Shown here in pieces: positions 1-6,063 of a stretch of DNA of 10,918 bases (position 1 is the stretch's first letter; each line of letters opens with the position of its first letter). This stretch comes from Oscillospiraceae bacterium (lineage in GTDB: Bacteria; Bacillota; Clostridia; Christensenellales; Aristaeellaceae). The DNA lies in contig JAITDK010000219.1 of NCBI GenBank assembly GCA_031282605.1, positions 1-10,918 of the forward strand, given 5' to 3'. The notes under the pieces were generated by a model, which saw only the letters and a program-made list of their open reading frames with translations, had not been told where the DNA came from and ran no database searches. Both the position numbers and the translations under genes were made by a program.

Positions 1-196
1 CGCGCGCCGTCTGCAGTATCCCGACGTACGTGATGTCGTGGGAGATGAGGCTGTCGAACTGGATGCGGCTGCCGCCGTGCTCGGCCAGCACCGCCTCGGT
101 CATCGTGCCCGACGAACCCTCCCGCCGCCCCCATGGCCCAAGCAGGACAGGTTTGCCGCCCATCAGGGCGCAGGGCTTGTTTATCATGCGAATCAT
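1..196 (-). CDS. Unrecognised protein, N-terminal 65 codons only (cut by window edge)
   Basis: An open frame begins with ATG at 196-194 and runs off the left edge. The start is chosen because AGGAGG lies 4 bases upstream; a second in-frame ATG three codons later is 13 bases from it and less likely. The Shine-Dalgarno overlaps the stop codon of the exported protein upstream (TAGGAGG), so translation of the two is probably coupled and they likely share a transcript. The visible residues begin MIRMINKPCALMGGKPVLLG and include a Gly/Arg-rich stretch (GPWGRREGSSG). There is no signal peptide or membrane segment, so the product looks cytosolic. I do not recognise the family. Coding character is supported by the ribosome binding site, the uninterrupted frame and codon use like that of the neighbours. 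Confidence 0.65.
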   Translation of the reverse strand, partial: MIRMINKPCALMGGKPVLLGPWGRREGSSGTMTEAVLAEHGGSRIQFDSLISHDITYVGILQTAR

Positions 197-204
197 AAAG
201 CCTC

Positions 205-1845
205 CTAGCGGGTGAATGCCTCCCACGTCAGGCCGTCCGCGCCGACCGGGCTTGCGTTGCCGTCCAATTCGTTGACCAGCAGCGTCAGCGTGTGCGTATA
301 CCCCTGTTCGATGTGCATCAGTTTGTCGGGCGAGTTGAACGCCAATGTGGAGTAACGCGCGCCGTCCGGCCCGAACGCCTCCGCGACGCCGTACCACAGC
401 TTGCCTGAACCGACGCGCACCGTATAATCCCCCGGCGCGATGCCGATCGTCGTTTCGCCGGAACCGGGCAGGAACAGCGACGCCGCCGTTGTGCCGTCCG
501 GCGCGTATATCTTGACCAAAGCGGACGTATCCTCCGGATACTCGGAGATAACCTTTAGCTCGGCCAGATTGCTGCGGTGCGCGCTCGAGCGCTCCAGCGC
601 CCCGGAGGACGGCCAGGGCTGAACGCACGCCGCCGCCCGCGCCGCGCTATCCTCAAACGCGCCTAACGCAGTATAAAGCTTGTATGCCGAATAATATTCC
701 TGATTCTGGAACAATCGATCCGCGCGAAGCGTGTCGATCCTTTCCTGCGACGCATCGGGAAACAACGCGCGCGCTGCGTCCGCGTCGCGGCTGGCCGTCA
801 TAGCGAATATCATCGCGCCGAACGTCTGGATGTCGAGCGCCTCTCCCGCAGACTCGCCCAATACGGCTTGGTATGTCGACTGAAACGCCGCGATGGTCTG
901 AGAGCCTATCTGGCCGTCAACCTTTATCTCCGCGCCCAGGTCGACCAACATCGCTTGAAACGTCTTCGCGTTTTCGCCCGACGCGCCTCGAGCGATGATC
1001 TTACCGCCTGCGAGATACGCGTAAAGGTTGTTTAACGAGTCGTTCGCCAGGTATTGCAGCGCGCCTTCGACCCCCTGTTTGGTGGGTTCGGTCGGGGCGG
1101 CGGGTTTTTCAGTCGGCTGGGAAACGTCGGTCGGTTGGGGAACGGCGGTTGACTCCGGCGCAGCCGTCGGTTCTGGGCTGGGCGATGGAGTCAGTTCGGT
1201 CGACGCCGTATAATCCAGCAGCGCCGCGCCGAACGCCTCCACGCGCGGAGAATCGCTGGGCAACGGCAGTTTTTTCCAAATAACGGTCGTCCCCTCCGCG
1301 AACTGGGATACGTCGATCGACTCGCCATACTCGGACGACGCGGATAGGGTTGCTATCGTCTCTCGGGTGGAGACGTCAATAACCGTTATGGTTAGGATGC
1401 AGTTATACGCGTCAAGATACCCGCCGTATTGACCGGCGTAGGGATATGACGCGTCGAGTTCGATAATCAGGCCGGCTTGATTGGGATCGTCGGTGATCGA
1501 CAGCGGTCGTCCGGTCAGGCGCGCACCGAGATCCTCGGCGACTGCGTACAGCTCGGATCCAAGTTCATCCAGCGCGGCCGACGGATTCTGGGACGCAGGG
1601 CCGCTCGACGGGCGATACTCGGATTCGGGGCTTAGGATAATCAGCGCGTCGCGAGGCTGCGGATTCGACGGCCTGAACGCCGCTGATTCCACGCCGTATG
1701 TCTGCAGAAGCGCGGCGTCCGTCCAAACCATACCGCGCCTGAGCGATCCTGAATCGTCGGATGCCATCCCGACTGACGCGCACGCGAATAGCGCGAGCAA
1801 CGTGAAGCAGCACGCGATGAAACGGAACACTGAACGCTTCAACAT
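205..1845 (-). CDS. Exported multidomain protein: N-terminal domain, Pro/Thr linker, peptidoglycan-binding-like domain, C-terminal beta domain
   Basis: The product is 546 aa from ATG 1845. The frame is open back to a TTG at 1974, but the ATG at 1845 follows an AAGGGGTG Shine-Dalgarno at good spacing and places a signal peptide at the N-terminus (MLKRS, then a hydrophobic run to about residue 27). LFAC could be a lipobox, or signal peptidase I could cut near GMAS, so lipoprotein versus free secreted protein is unresolved. About residues 35-210 form an unrecognised alpha/beta region. Residues 214-257 are a Pro/Thr/Ser/Glu linker typical of wall-exposed proteins. Residues about 285-325 resemble a peptidoglycan-binding-1 fold (RGASGENAKTFQAML, then VDGQIGSQTIAAFQ). 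Residues about 377-407 resemble the short repeat of clostridial surface proteins (YYSAYKLYTALGAFEDSA). About 428-535 is a beta domain with GDYTVRVGSGKLWYG. I infer a role at the cell envelope; no catalytic motif is visible. The gene lies downstream of trmD after a 152-bp gap. Confidence 0.75.
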   Translation of the reverse strand: MLKRSVFRFIACCFTLLALFACASVGMASDDSGSLRRGMVWTDAALLQTYGVESAAFRPSNPQPRDALIILSPESEYRPSSGPASQNPSAALDELGSELYAVAEDLGARLTGRPLSITDDPNQAGLIIELDASYPYAGQYGGYLDAYNCILTITVIDVSTRETIATLSASSEYGESIDVSQFAEGTTVIWKKLPLPSDSPRVEAFGAALLDYTASTELTPSPSPEPTAAPESTAVPQPTDVSQPTEKPAAPTEPTKQGVEGALQYLANDSLNNLYAYLAGGKIIARGASGENAKTFQAMLVDLGAEIKVDGQIGSQTIAAFQSTYQAVLGESAGEALDIQTFGAMIFAMTASRDADAARALFPDASQERIDTLRADRLFQNQEYYSAYKLYTALGAFEDSAARAAACVQPWPSSGALERSSAHRSNLAELKVISEYPEDTSALVKIYAPDGTTAASLFLPGSGETTIGIAPGDYTVRVGSGKLWYGVAEAFGPDGARYSTLAFNSPDKLMHIEQGYTHTLTLLVNELDGNASPVGADGLTWEAFTR

Positions 1846-1883
1846 GCGCGACACCCCTTTCATTAACCTGCCGTGCATATACC

Positions 1884-1936
1884 CCGTACCGATAAGCATT
1901 TCCAGCGTGAACCCGTGAAAATTCTTATCGGTACGG
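1884..1936. repeat. Perfect 13-bp inverted repeat between trmD and the exported-protein gene
   Basis: CCGTACCGATAAG at 1884-1896 is exactly complementary to CTTATCGGTACGG at 1924-1936, with a 27-base spacer. On the minus strand it lies in the leader of the exported-protein gene, ending about 38 bases before its ATG. No T-run follows it in that direction, so it does not look like a normal intrinsic terminator for trmD. It could be a leader RNA hairpin, an operator for a dimeric regulator, or a processing site. A TATAAT hexamer at 1988-1983 (minus strand) could be a -10 element upstream of it, but I see no matching -35, so a separate promoter for the downstream genes is only possible. The rest of the 152-bp gap shows nothing else. 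Confidence 0.6.
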
Positions 1937-1997
1937 AGCGTAAGAACATGCCGGCTATATACAAAGTCCTGCAATACAAACGATTATAGCGTATGAA

Positions 1998-2735
1998 TTA
2001 ATCCAGCGCCCACGACTTGACGAGCCGCCTCTCCTTGTCCGTCAGCGCGGCGCGCTCGAGCAGATCGGGCCGCCGCTCCCATGTGACGCGCAGCGACTGC
2101 TCCCGCTTCCACGCAGCGATCGCCGCGTGATTGCCGCCCAGCAGCACCTCGGGCACGCCGACGCCGTTCACAACGCGCGGATGCGTATATTGTGGATGCT
2201 CCAGCAACCCCGCGTCGGAGAAGCTTTCTTCCCGCGCCGACTCGCTTGAACCCAGCGCGCCGGGTATCAGCCGCGTTACGGCGTCGACCAGCACTATGGC
2301 CGCGGGTTCGCCGCCGGTCAGTATATAATCCCCGATGGAGATTTCCTCGTCGACGCACACGTCCAGCGCGCGCTGATCGACACCCTCGTAATGACCGCAT
2401 AACAGTATCAGATCATCGTACCGCGACAACCGTTCGACGACGCGCTGATTCAGCACCGCGCCTCGCGGCGACAACGAAACACGCCGCCCGTTGTCCGCAT
2501 TGAACGGCGGGCGCGACGCGTACTCCATCGCGTCAATGATCGGCTGCGCGTACATCACCAACCCGGGTCCGCCGCCGAACGCGTAGTCGTCCGTTTTGTG
2601 ATGCTTATCCTTTGTGAACGAGCGTATATCGATCGAGTCGATATCTATCAATCCGGATCGCGACGCGCGCCCGACGATACTGGATTCCAGCGCGACGAAC
2701 ATCTCGGGGAACAACGTCAATATCTTGATGCGCAT
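1998..2735 (-). CDS. trmD: tRNA (guanine-N1-)-methyltransferase TrmD
   Basis: The protein has 245 aa, normal for TrmD. It transfers a methyl group from S-adenosylmethionine to N1 of G37, next to the anticodon, which prevents +1 frameshifting. Family signatures are clear: an N-terminal MRIKILTLFPEMF, YAFGGGPGLVM at about 51-61, the trefoil-knot SAM-binding segments LLCGHYEGVDQR (111-122) and EISIGDYILTGGE (131-143), and GLLEHPQYTHP (176-186). Arg155 fits the conserved catalytic arginine. By the same counting, the position of the general-base Asp of the Haemophilus enzyme (Asp169) is Glu170 here, in EESF; this is conservative and rests on a by-eye alignment. The ATG overlaps the rimM stop by one base (TGATG), so the two are translationally coupled. 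It is the last gene of the tightly packed ribosome and tRNA maturation operon. Confidence 0.97.
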   Translation of the reverse strand: MRIKILTLFPEMFVALESSIVGRASRSGLIDIDSIDIRSFTKDKHHKTDDYAFGGGPGLVMYAQPIIDAMEYASRPPFNADNGRRVSLSPRGAVLNQRVVERLSRYDDLILLCGHYEGVDQRALDVCVDEEISIGDYILTGGEPAAIVLVDAVTRLIPGALGSSESAREESFSDAGLLEHPQYTHPRVVNGVGVPEVLLGGNHAAIAAWKREQSLRVTWERRPDLLERAALTDKERRLVKSWALD

Positions 2736-3283
2736 CAGCTGAACACCGAGGTCTCGTTCATCCGCTCGCGATTGATAATGACCCTGCGTGCCGCGACATC
2801 CACCGACGTGACGACAAACTTAAGCGCGGGCACCAAAACGGCGCCCGCCGCGGTCTTGATATCATACACGTCGTTGCCGCCGGGCTGGAGTACATCCCGC
2901 ACCGAGCCGATGAGCGCGCCCGCTTCGTCGTACGCTTCGCAGCCGATCAGGTCGCAGATGAATTCCGCGTCCGGATCGGGCTTGACGGCGTGTCCGCGAT
3001 CCACATACAGCCATTGACCGCGCAAGGCTTCCGCCTGTGCGCGATCCGTTACGCCTTCCAGCGAGAGCGCAGCGCCGCTCGAACCGTTAACGCGCGAAGA
3101 CAGCACCCGTTGAGGAGCATAGCCGTCGCCGCGCTTAAGGTAAATGATCGGCAACGTTTCAACCGAACCGAACCGCGCCGGATCGTTCGTGCACGGTTCG
3201 ACCCGCACCTCGCCGCGAAGGCCTTGCGGGCGGGTCACGCGGCCAATCGCGATATACGGCTGCAGCAGCCCCAAGTCCGTCAC
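2735..3283 (-). CDS. rimM: Ribosome maturation factor RimM
   Basis: The 182-aa protein helps assemble the head of the 30S subunit, binding S19 and late 16S intermediates in the cytosol. The N-terminal RimM domain shows the hallmark GRVTRPQGLRGEVRVEP at about residues 13-29. The C-terminal PRC-barrel starts near residue 108 (CDLIGCEAYDEAGALIGSV) and holds GGNDVYDI and VLVPALKFVV. The start is GTG at 3283, and its GTGA overlaps the stop of khpA by four bases, so translation is probably coupled. It lies between khpA and trmD, a standard order in Bacillota. Length is slightly above the usual 165-175 aa and nothing else is unusual. Confidence 0.96.
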   Translation of the reverse strand: MTDLGLLQPYIAIGRVTRPQGLRGEVRVEPCTNDPARFGSVETLPIIYLKRGDGYAPQRVLSSRVNGSSGAALSLEGVTDRAQAEALRGQWLYVDRGHAVKPDPDAEFICDLIGCEAYDEAGALIGSVRDVLQPGGNDVYDIKTAAGAVLVPALKFVVTSVDVAARRVIINRERMNETSVFS

Positions 3284-3507
3284 ACGATTTCAACGAATAC
3301 AGGCAGCGGGTTTTTGAGCGTCGCGGCCTTTATCACCGTACGTATGGCGCGGGCGATGCGGCCCTGCTTGCCTATCACCTTGCCCATGTCGTCCGGATGC
3401 ACATGCAACTCCAGTATCACCGAGTCGCCGCCCGTTGTTTCCTTGATCTCGACGGACTCCGGGTGCGTTACCAGCGAGCGGGCGATATAGCCCAGCAATT
3501 CCGGCAT
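3280..3507 (-). CDS. khpA: KH-domain RNA-binding protein KhpA (YlqC family)
   Basis: This 75-aa protein is a single type-II KH domain and matches the usual KhpA length. The RNA-contacting GxxG loop is visible as GKQG in DDMGKVIGKQGRIARAIRT. In other Bacillota, KhpA pairs with KhpB (Jag/EloR) and binds many RNAs, affecting cell elongation and division; that role is inferred from the family. The ATG at 3507 follows the rpsP stop by only three bases, and its ribosome binding site (GGAGG) is embedded in the last codons of rpsP. The 3' end overlaps the GTG start of rimM by four bases. Expression should follow that of rpsP and rimM. Confidence 0.95.
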   Translation of the reverse strand: MPELLGYIARSLVTHPESVEIKETTGGDSVILELHVHPDDMGKVIGKQGRIARAIRTVIKAATLKNPLPVFVEIV

Positions 3508-3510
3508 GGC

Positions 3511-3810
3511 TTACGCCTCCGCAGCGGCGGGTTTCGCGGCTTGGCTCGTAGCGAAGCGCGTATCCGGGGCGAGCGCGCCTATCTTTCTTAGCAGTATGCG
3601 CGTGGTGTCGGTGGGCTGCGCGCCGCGTCCCAGCCACAGCCGCGCCTTATCGGGGTCGATCTTGACCGTGGCGGGCTGGGTCATCGGGTCGTAGTAGCCG
3701 ATTTCCTCAATGAATCGTCCGTCGCGCGGGCTGTGCTCGTCTGCGACGACCACGCGGTAGAACGGGCGCTTCTTCATGCCAATACGCTTGAGTCTGATTT
3801 TGACAGCCAT
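3511..3810 (-). CDS. rpsP: 30S ribosomal protein S16
   Basis: The 99-aa product is ribosomal protein S16, which binds 16S rRNA early in 30S assembly. The N-terminus MAVKIRLKRIGMKKRPFYRV and the following ADEHSPRDGRFIEEIGYYDP are classic for the family, as is the later DPDKARLWLGRGAQPTDT. An Ala-rich tail (about residues 88-99) extends past the conserved fold. A strong Shine-Dalgarno (AAGGAGGAG) lies about nine bases before the ATG. The 80-bp gap from ffh contains a short hairpin-forming TAATG/CATTA and no convincing promoter or terminator, so rpsP is probably read through from the ffh promoter. Confidence 0.98.
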   Translation of the reverse strand: MAVKIRLKRIGMKKRPFYRVVVADEHSPRDGRFIEEIGYYDPMTQPATVKIDPDKARLWLGRGAQPTDTTRILLRKIGALAPDTRFATSQAAKPAAAEA

Positions 3811-3890
3811 TTGGGGTGACTCCTCCTTATTGATTCAGGTAATTATATTCAACCGGCTAATGCCATTATCAATAACCGGGTGATCCTCCA

Positions 3891-5219
3891 TTATAGTCCC
3901 GGCAGCCTTAGCTTAGAGCGTCCGAAGCGGTTTTGCCCCATCATCTGCTTCATCATCTGGCGCGCGCTTTCAAAGTTGCGGATCACCAGATTGACGTCCT
4001 GAACGGTAGAGCCGCTGCCCTTGGCGATCCTGCGCCGCCGTGACGCGTTGAGTATGTTAGGGTTCTTGCGCTCTTCGGGCGTCATAGAGCGGATTATGGC
4101 CTCGGGTTTCTTCATCGCGTCGTTGTCGACCTTGACGTCCTTGAGTTTTGAACCTACGCCGGGAAGCATTCCCAGTATACTCTCCAGCGAACCCATCTTC
4201 TTCATCTGCTGCATCTGATCCAGGTAATCCTGCAAGGTGAAGGAGGCGTTGCGCAGCTTGACGGTGAGTTTCTCCTCGGTGCGCTGGTCGAATGTCTCCT
4301 GCGCCTTCTCAATCAGCGAGAGCATGTCGCCCATGCCCAGTATACGCGAGGCCATACGGTCGGGGTGGAACGGCTCGATGGAGTCCATCTTCTCGCTGTA
4401 ACCCGTGAATTTGATGGGCTTGCCCGTAACCGCGCGTATAGACAGCGCCGCGCCGCCTCTAGTGTCTCCGTCCAACTTGGTCAGGATCACGCCGTCGACG
4501 CCCAGTTTCTTGTTGAACGTGTCGGCCACATTGACCGATTCCTGGCCGATCATCGCGTCGACGGTCAGCAATATCTCCTGGGGATGCACGGCGGCCTTGA
4601 TCCTCGCCAGCTCATCCATCAGGGTCTCGTCGATCTGCAGCCGACCCGCCGTATCCAGTATGACCACGTCGAATCCCTTGTCGCGAGCGAACGCGACTGC
4701 CTCGCGGGCGGTCTTGACGGGATCCTGAACGCCGCGCTCGAACAACGGCGTCTTGACGGATTCAGCGACCACACCCAACTGGCGTATCGCGGCGGGACGG
4801 TATATGTCACACGCTACCAGAAGGGGCTTCTTGCCTTCCTTGCGCGTCCACTGCGCCAACTTGCCCGCGAACGTCGTTTTGCCCGCGCCCTGCAGACCGC
4901 AAAGCATGTATACCGATATGGGTGAGCTGGACCACGTGAGTCTGGACGACACGCCGCCCATCAGCTGCGTCAGCTCTTCATTGACGATCTTGATTACCTG
5001 CTGAGCGGGCGAGAGGCTCTGCGATACCTCCTGCCCGACGCAGCGGTCGGTAACACGCTTGATGAAGTCCTTCGCGACCAAGAAGTTGACGTCGGCCTCC
5101 AGCAGAGCCAGGCGCACCTCGCGCATAGCCTCCTTGACGTCCTGCTCCGATAGCTTGCCTCGTCCGCTAATGCGCTTCATCGCGGACTGGAGCTTTTCGG
5201 TCAAGCCTTCAAACGCCAT
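3891..5219 (-). CDS. ffh: Signal recognition particle GTPase Ffh (SRP54)
   Basis: The protein (442 aa) binds 4.5S/SRP RNA and signal sequences of nascent chains and docks with FtsY to deliver them to the Sec translocon. The N-domain helical bundle covers about 1-85. The G-domain has the P-loop GLQGAGKTT (108-116), DTAGR (189-193) and TKLDGD (247-252). The Met-rich M-domain (about 325-430) carries the SRP-RNA-binding SRRRRIAKGSG (393-403). The frame extends back to a TTG at 5249, but ATG 5219 is preferred because AGGGGGTGAT lies just upstream and the usual MAFEGLTEKLQ starts there. ylxM, often found upstream in Bacillota, is absent here; the gene begins directly after its promoter. It is the first gene of the operon leading to rpsP. 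Confidence 0.98.
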   Translation of the reverse strand: MAFEGLTEKLQSAMKRISGRGKLSEQDVKEAMREVRLALLEADVNFLVAKDFIKRVTDRCVGQEVSQSLSPAQQVIKIVNEELTQLMGGVSSRLTWSSSPISVYMLCGLQGAGKTTFAGKLAQWTRKEGKKPLLVACDIYRPAAIRQLGVVAESVKTPLFERGVQDPVKTAREAVAFARDKGFDVVILDTAGRLQIDETLMDELARIKAAVHPQEILLTVDAMIGQESVNVADTFNKKLGVDGVILTKLDGDTRGGAALSIRAVTGKPIKFTGYSEKMDSIEPFHPDRMASRILGMGDMLSLIEKAQETFDQRTEEKLTVKLRNASFTLQDYLDQMQQMKKMGSLESILGMLPGVGSKLKDVKVDNDAMKKPEAIIRSMTPEERKNPNILNASRRRRIAKGSGSTVQDVNLVIRNFESARQMMKQMMGQNRFGRSKLRLPGL

Positions 5220-5266
5220 CGGACGATCACCCCCTACGCTCGCGCGCAAACTTCAACACACTATAT

Positions 5267-5294
5267 AATATAGCAAGGTCGATGGGAATGTCAA
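5267..5294 (-). promoter_or_regulatory. Sigma-A-type promoter of the ffh operon
   Basis: On the minus strand TTGACA (5294-5289) is followed after 16 bases by TATATT (5272-5267), a consensus -35 and a 5/6 match to TATAAT. Transcription would start near 5260, giving a leader of about 40 bases before the ffh ATG with the AGGGGGTG ribosome binding site. Spacing, sequence and position agree well with a housekeeping promoter. Confidence 0.8.
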
Positions 5295-5452
5295 GCGGTT
5301 TTGACGGACGGTCGACGATTCCAAATTTAGTATTTACCAGTATAATTCAGTCGCCTGTTATCGGTTTTTCTCGGACGAGAACCGCTCGTTGCGCCATGCG
5401 CGTCTATATCGTACCTTGTATCCCGCGAATGTGCCTGGGATGCCGTACGAGT
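5295..5452. other. Non-coding interval between ffh promoter and foldback element
   Basis: No convincing gene is seen; the open frames lack ribosome binding sites and recognisable protein features. One small hairpin is present: CGG plus TTCTCG (5362-5373) pairs with CGAGAA plus CCG (5376-5384), with a three-T bulge. It has no U-run after it on either strand, so it is not a good terminator. Confidence 0.4.
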
Positions 5453-5505
5453 CGCTGCGGCGGGACGCTGTTCGATCTGCGGATCGAATGCGCTTTAAGT
5501 TTGTG

Positions 5506-5564
5506 GCGCCCGCCACAATAGCGTAAGTTGTCAACTCCTTTATAGCGTTTTTACTGGCGGGCGC
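5506..5564. repeat. Left hairpin unit of the foldback element (10-bp stem, 39-nt loop)
   Basis: GCGCCCGCCA (5506-5515) is an exact complement of TGGCGGGCGC (5555-5564), leaving a 39-base loop that carries ATAGCGT twice. The unit is the inverted counterpart of 5783-5843. An overlapping alternative hairpin, TTGTGGC-GCCC-GCCACAA (5501-5518), is also possible. Confidence 0.7.
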
Positions 5565-5657
5565 AGGAATGGGAACGGGGGAACGGGTTGCGTTACGAGG
5601 TAGACTATCCAGGTACAACCGACAATCCGAAGCCGATGGAATGTGTATCACGATGGT

Positions 5658-5725
5658 CCAGGCGAAGCCTGGTCGGGATTCGAAAGGGCGGATAGCCCTT
5701 CTCAGGGTCTGGGACAGAGTCCCAG
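5658..5725. repeat. Three consecutive short perfect hairpins at the centre of the foldback element
   Basis: CCAGGC-GAA-GCCTGG (5658-5672), AAGGGC-GGATA-GCCCTT (5684-5700) and CTGGGAC-AGA-GTCCCAG (5709-5725) follow each other with gaps of 11 and 8 bases. Stems are perfect 6-7 bp with 3-5 base loops; the first contains the unusually stable GCGAAGC mini-hairpin. A weaker fourth one, GGGA-CGT-TCCC, lies at 5736-5746. They would form a multi-armed apex if the whole element folded as single-stranded DNA or RNA. Confidence 0.65.
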
Positions 5726-5782
5726 GCTCCCCGCAGGGACGTTCCCCGTTCTATCGTTCCACCGTTCCCGCGCTCCAACCCC

Positions 5783-5843
5783 GCGCCCCGCCAGTGATAG
5801 CGCTATAAAGCAATTGACAGCTCACGTCATAGTGGCGGGGCGC
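5783..5843. repeat. Right hairpin unit of the foldback element (11-bp stem, 39-nt loop)
   Basis: GCGCCCCGCCA (5783-5793) is an exact complement of TGGCGGGGCGC (5833-5843), again with a 39-base loop. Its reverse complement matches the left unit's loop at about 29 of 39 positions. Compared with the left unit the stem has one extra C on one side and one extra G on the other, so pairing is preserved. Confidence 0.7.
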
Positions 5844-5891
5844 CAGTAATTTAAAGCGCATTCGATCCGCAGATCGAACAGCGTCCCGCCG

Positions 5892-5938
5892 CAGCGTATA
5901 GCGCTTGGGTTACGCGACGCAACCCAAGCGCAACGCTG
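5892..5938 (+). other. Long stem-loop at the right edge of the foldback element
   Basis: GCGCTTGGGTT (5901-5911) pairs perfectly with AACCCAAGCGC (5921-5931) around a 9-base loop. An outer CAGCGT (5892-5897) pairs with ACGCTG (5933-5938). The outer stem begins inside the right terminal repeat, so it may be part of the element. On the plus strand TATTTATATT follows, which makes it a weak candidate terminator; it lies 50 bases upstream of the sugar-binding-protein promoter and would insulate it from transcription entering from the left. Confidence 0.5.
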
Positions 5939-5987
5939 TATTTATATTGCCACCTACATTGCGTTCCACAAATTCATACAATTTTCC

Positions 5988-6016
5988 TTGACAAAGCGGC
6001 GCGTTAGTTGGATAAT
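5988..6016 (+). promoter_or_regulatory. Sigma-A-type promoter of the sugar-binding-protein gene
   Basis: TTGACA (5988-5993) is followed after exactly 17 bases by GATAAT (6011-6016), close to consensus with optimal spacing. Transcription would start near 6023, giving a leader of about 40 bases with a GGAAGGGGT ribosome binding site (6046-6054) before ATG 6064. No catabolite-repression (cre) site was recognised by eye. Confidence 0.82.
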
Positions 6017-6063
6017 TAATATACACGAAGGATTCTTATAGATTTGGAAGGGGTAATATCAAA

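Larger units (their letters stand above)
5453..5896. mobile_element. 444-bp foldback element with perfect 46-bp terminal inverted repeats (MITE-like, no transposase)
   Basis: Bases 5453-5498 are an exact reverse complement of 5851-5896 (46 of 46). Each terminal repeat contains its own palindrome, TTCGATC-4-GATCGAA (5471-5488 and 5861-5878). Pairing continues inward less perfectly: 5499-5587 can fold on 5735-5850, including the shared TTTATAGCG and complementary G-rich and C-rich runs. The centre holds short hairpins. No open frame inside looks coding, so a non-autonomous transposable element is the simplest reading. I could not find a clear target-site duplication, and only one copy lies in this window, so mobility is inferred. 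Alternatives are a structured non-coding RNA or a chromosomal foldback with a regulatory or topological role. It sits between the divergent ffh and sugar-binding-protein promoters. Confidence 0.6.

Noticed and set aside
1481..1918. 145-aa plus-strand open frame opposite the exported-protein gene
   Set aside because: It overlaps the signal peptide region and the 13-bp inverted repeat, and its translation is Ser/Arg-rich with no recognisable features.
3851..3884. RBS-like GGAGG and small palindrome just after the ffh stop
   Set aside because: The only frame it could serve is about seven codons long (TTG ATA ATG ... TGA), and the region is too short for a gene; a coincidental match is more likely.
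4365..4925. 186-aa plus-strand open frame opposite ffh
   Set aside because: It is antisense to the conserved GTPase domain of Ffh; the long frame is a by-product of GC-rich codon use.
5220..5249. TTG start for ffh at 5249
   Set aside because: It would place the start upstream of the AGGGGGTG ribosome binding site; ATG 5219 gives the usual Ffh N-terminus.
5569..5849. Open frames of 68-79 aa inside the foldback element
   Set aside because: They run through inverted repeats and hairpins, lack ribosome binding sites and have low-complexity Pro/Arg-rich translations.
5295..5987. SRP RNA, tmRNA or another known structured RNA near ffh
   Set aside because: The SRP RNA apical motif (GGAA tetraloop with its conserved internal loops) was not found, and no tRNA-like or other known pattern was recognised. 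The region is structured but not assignable.
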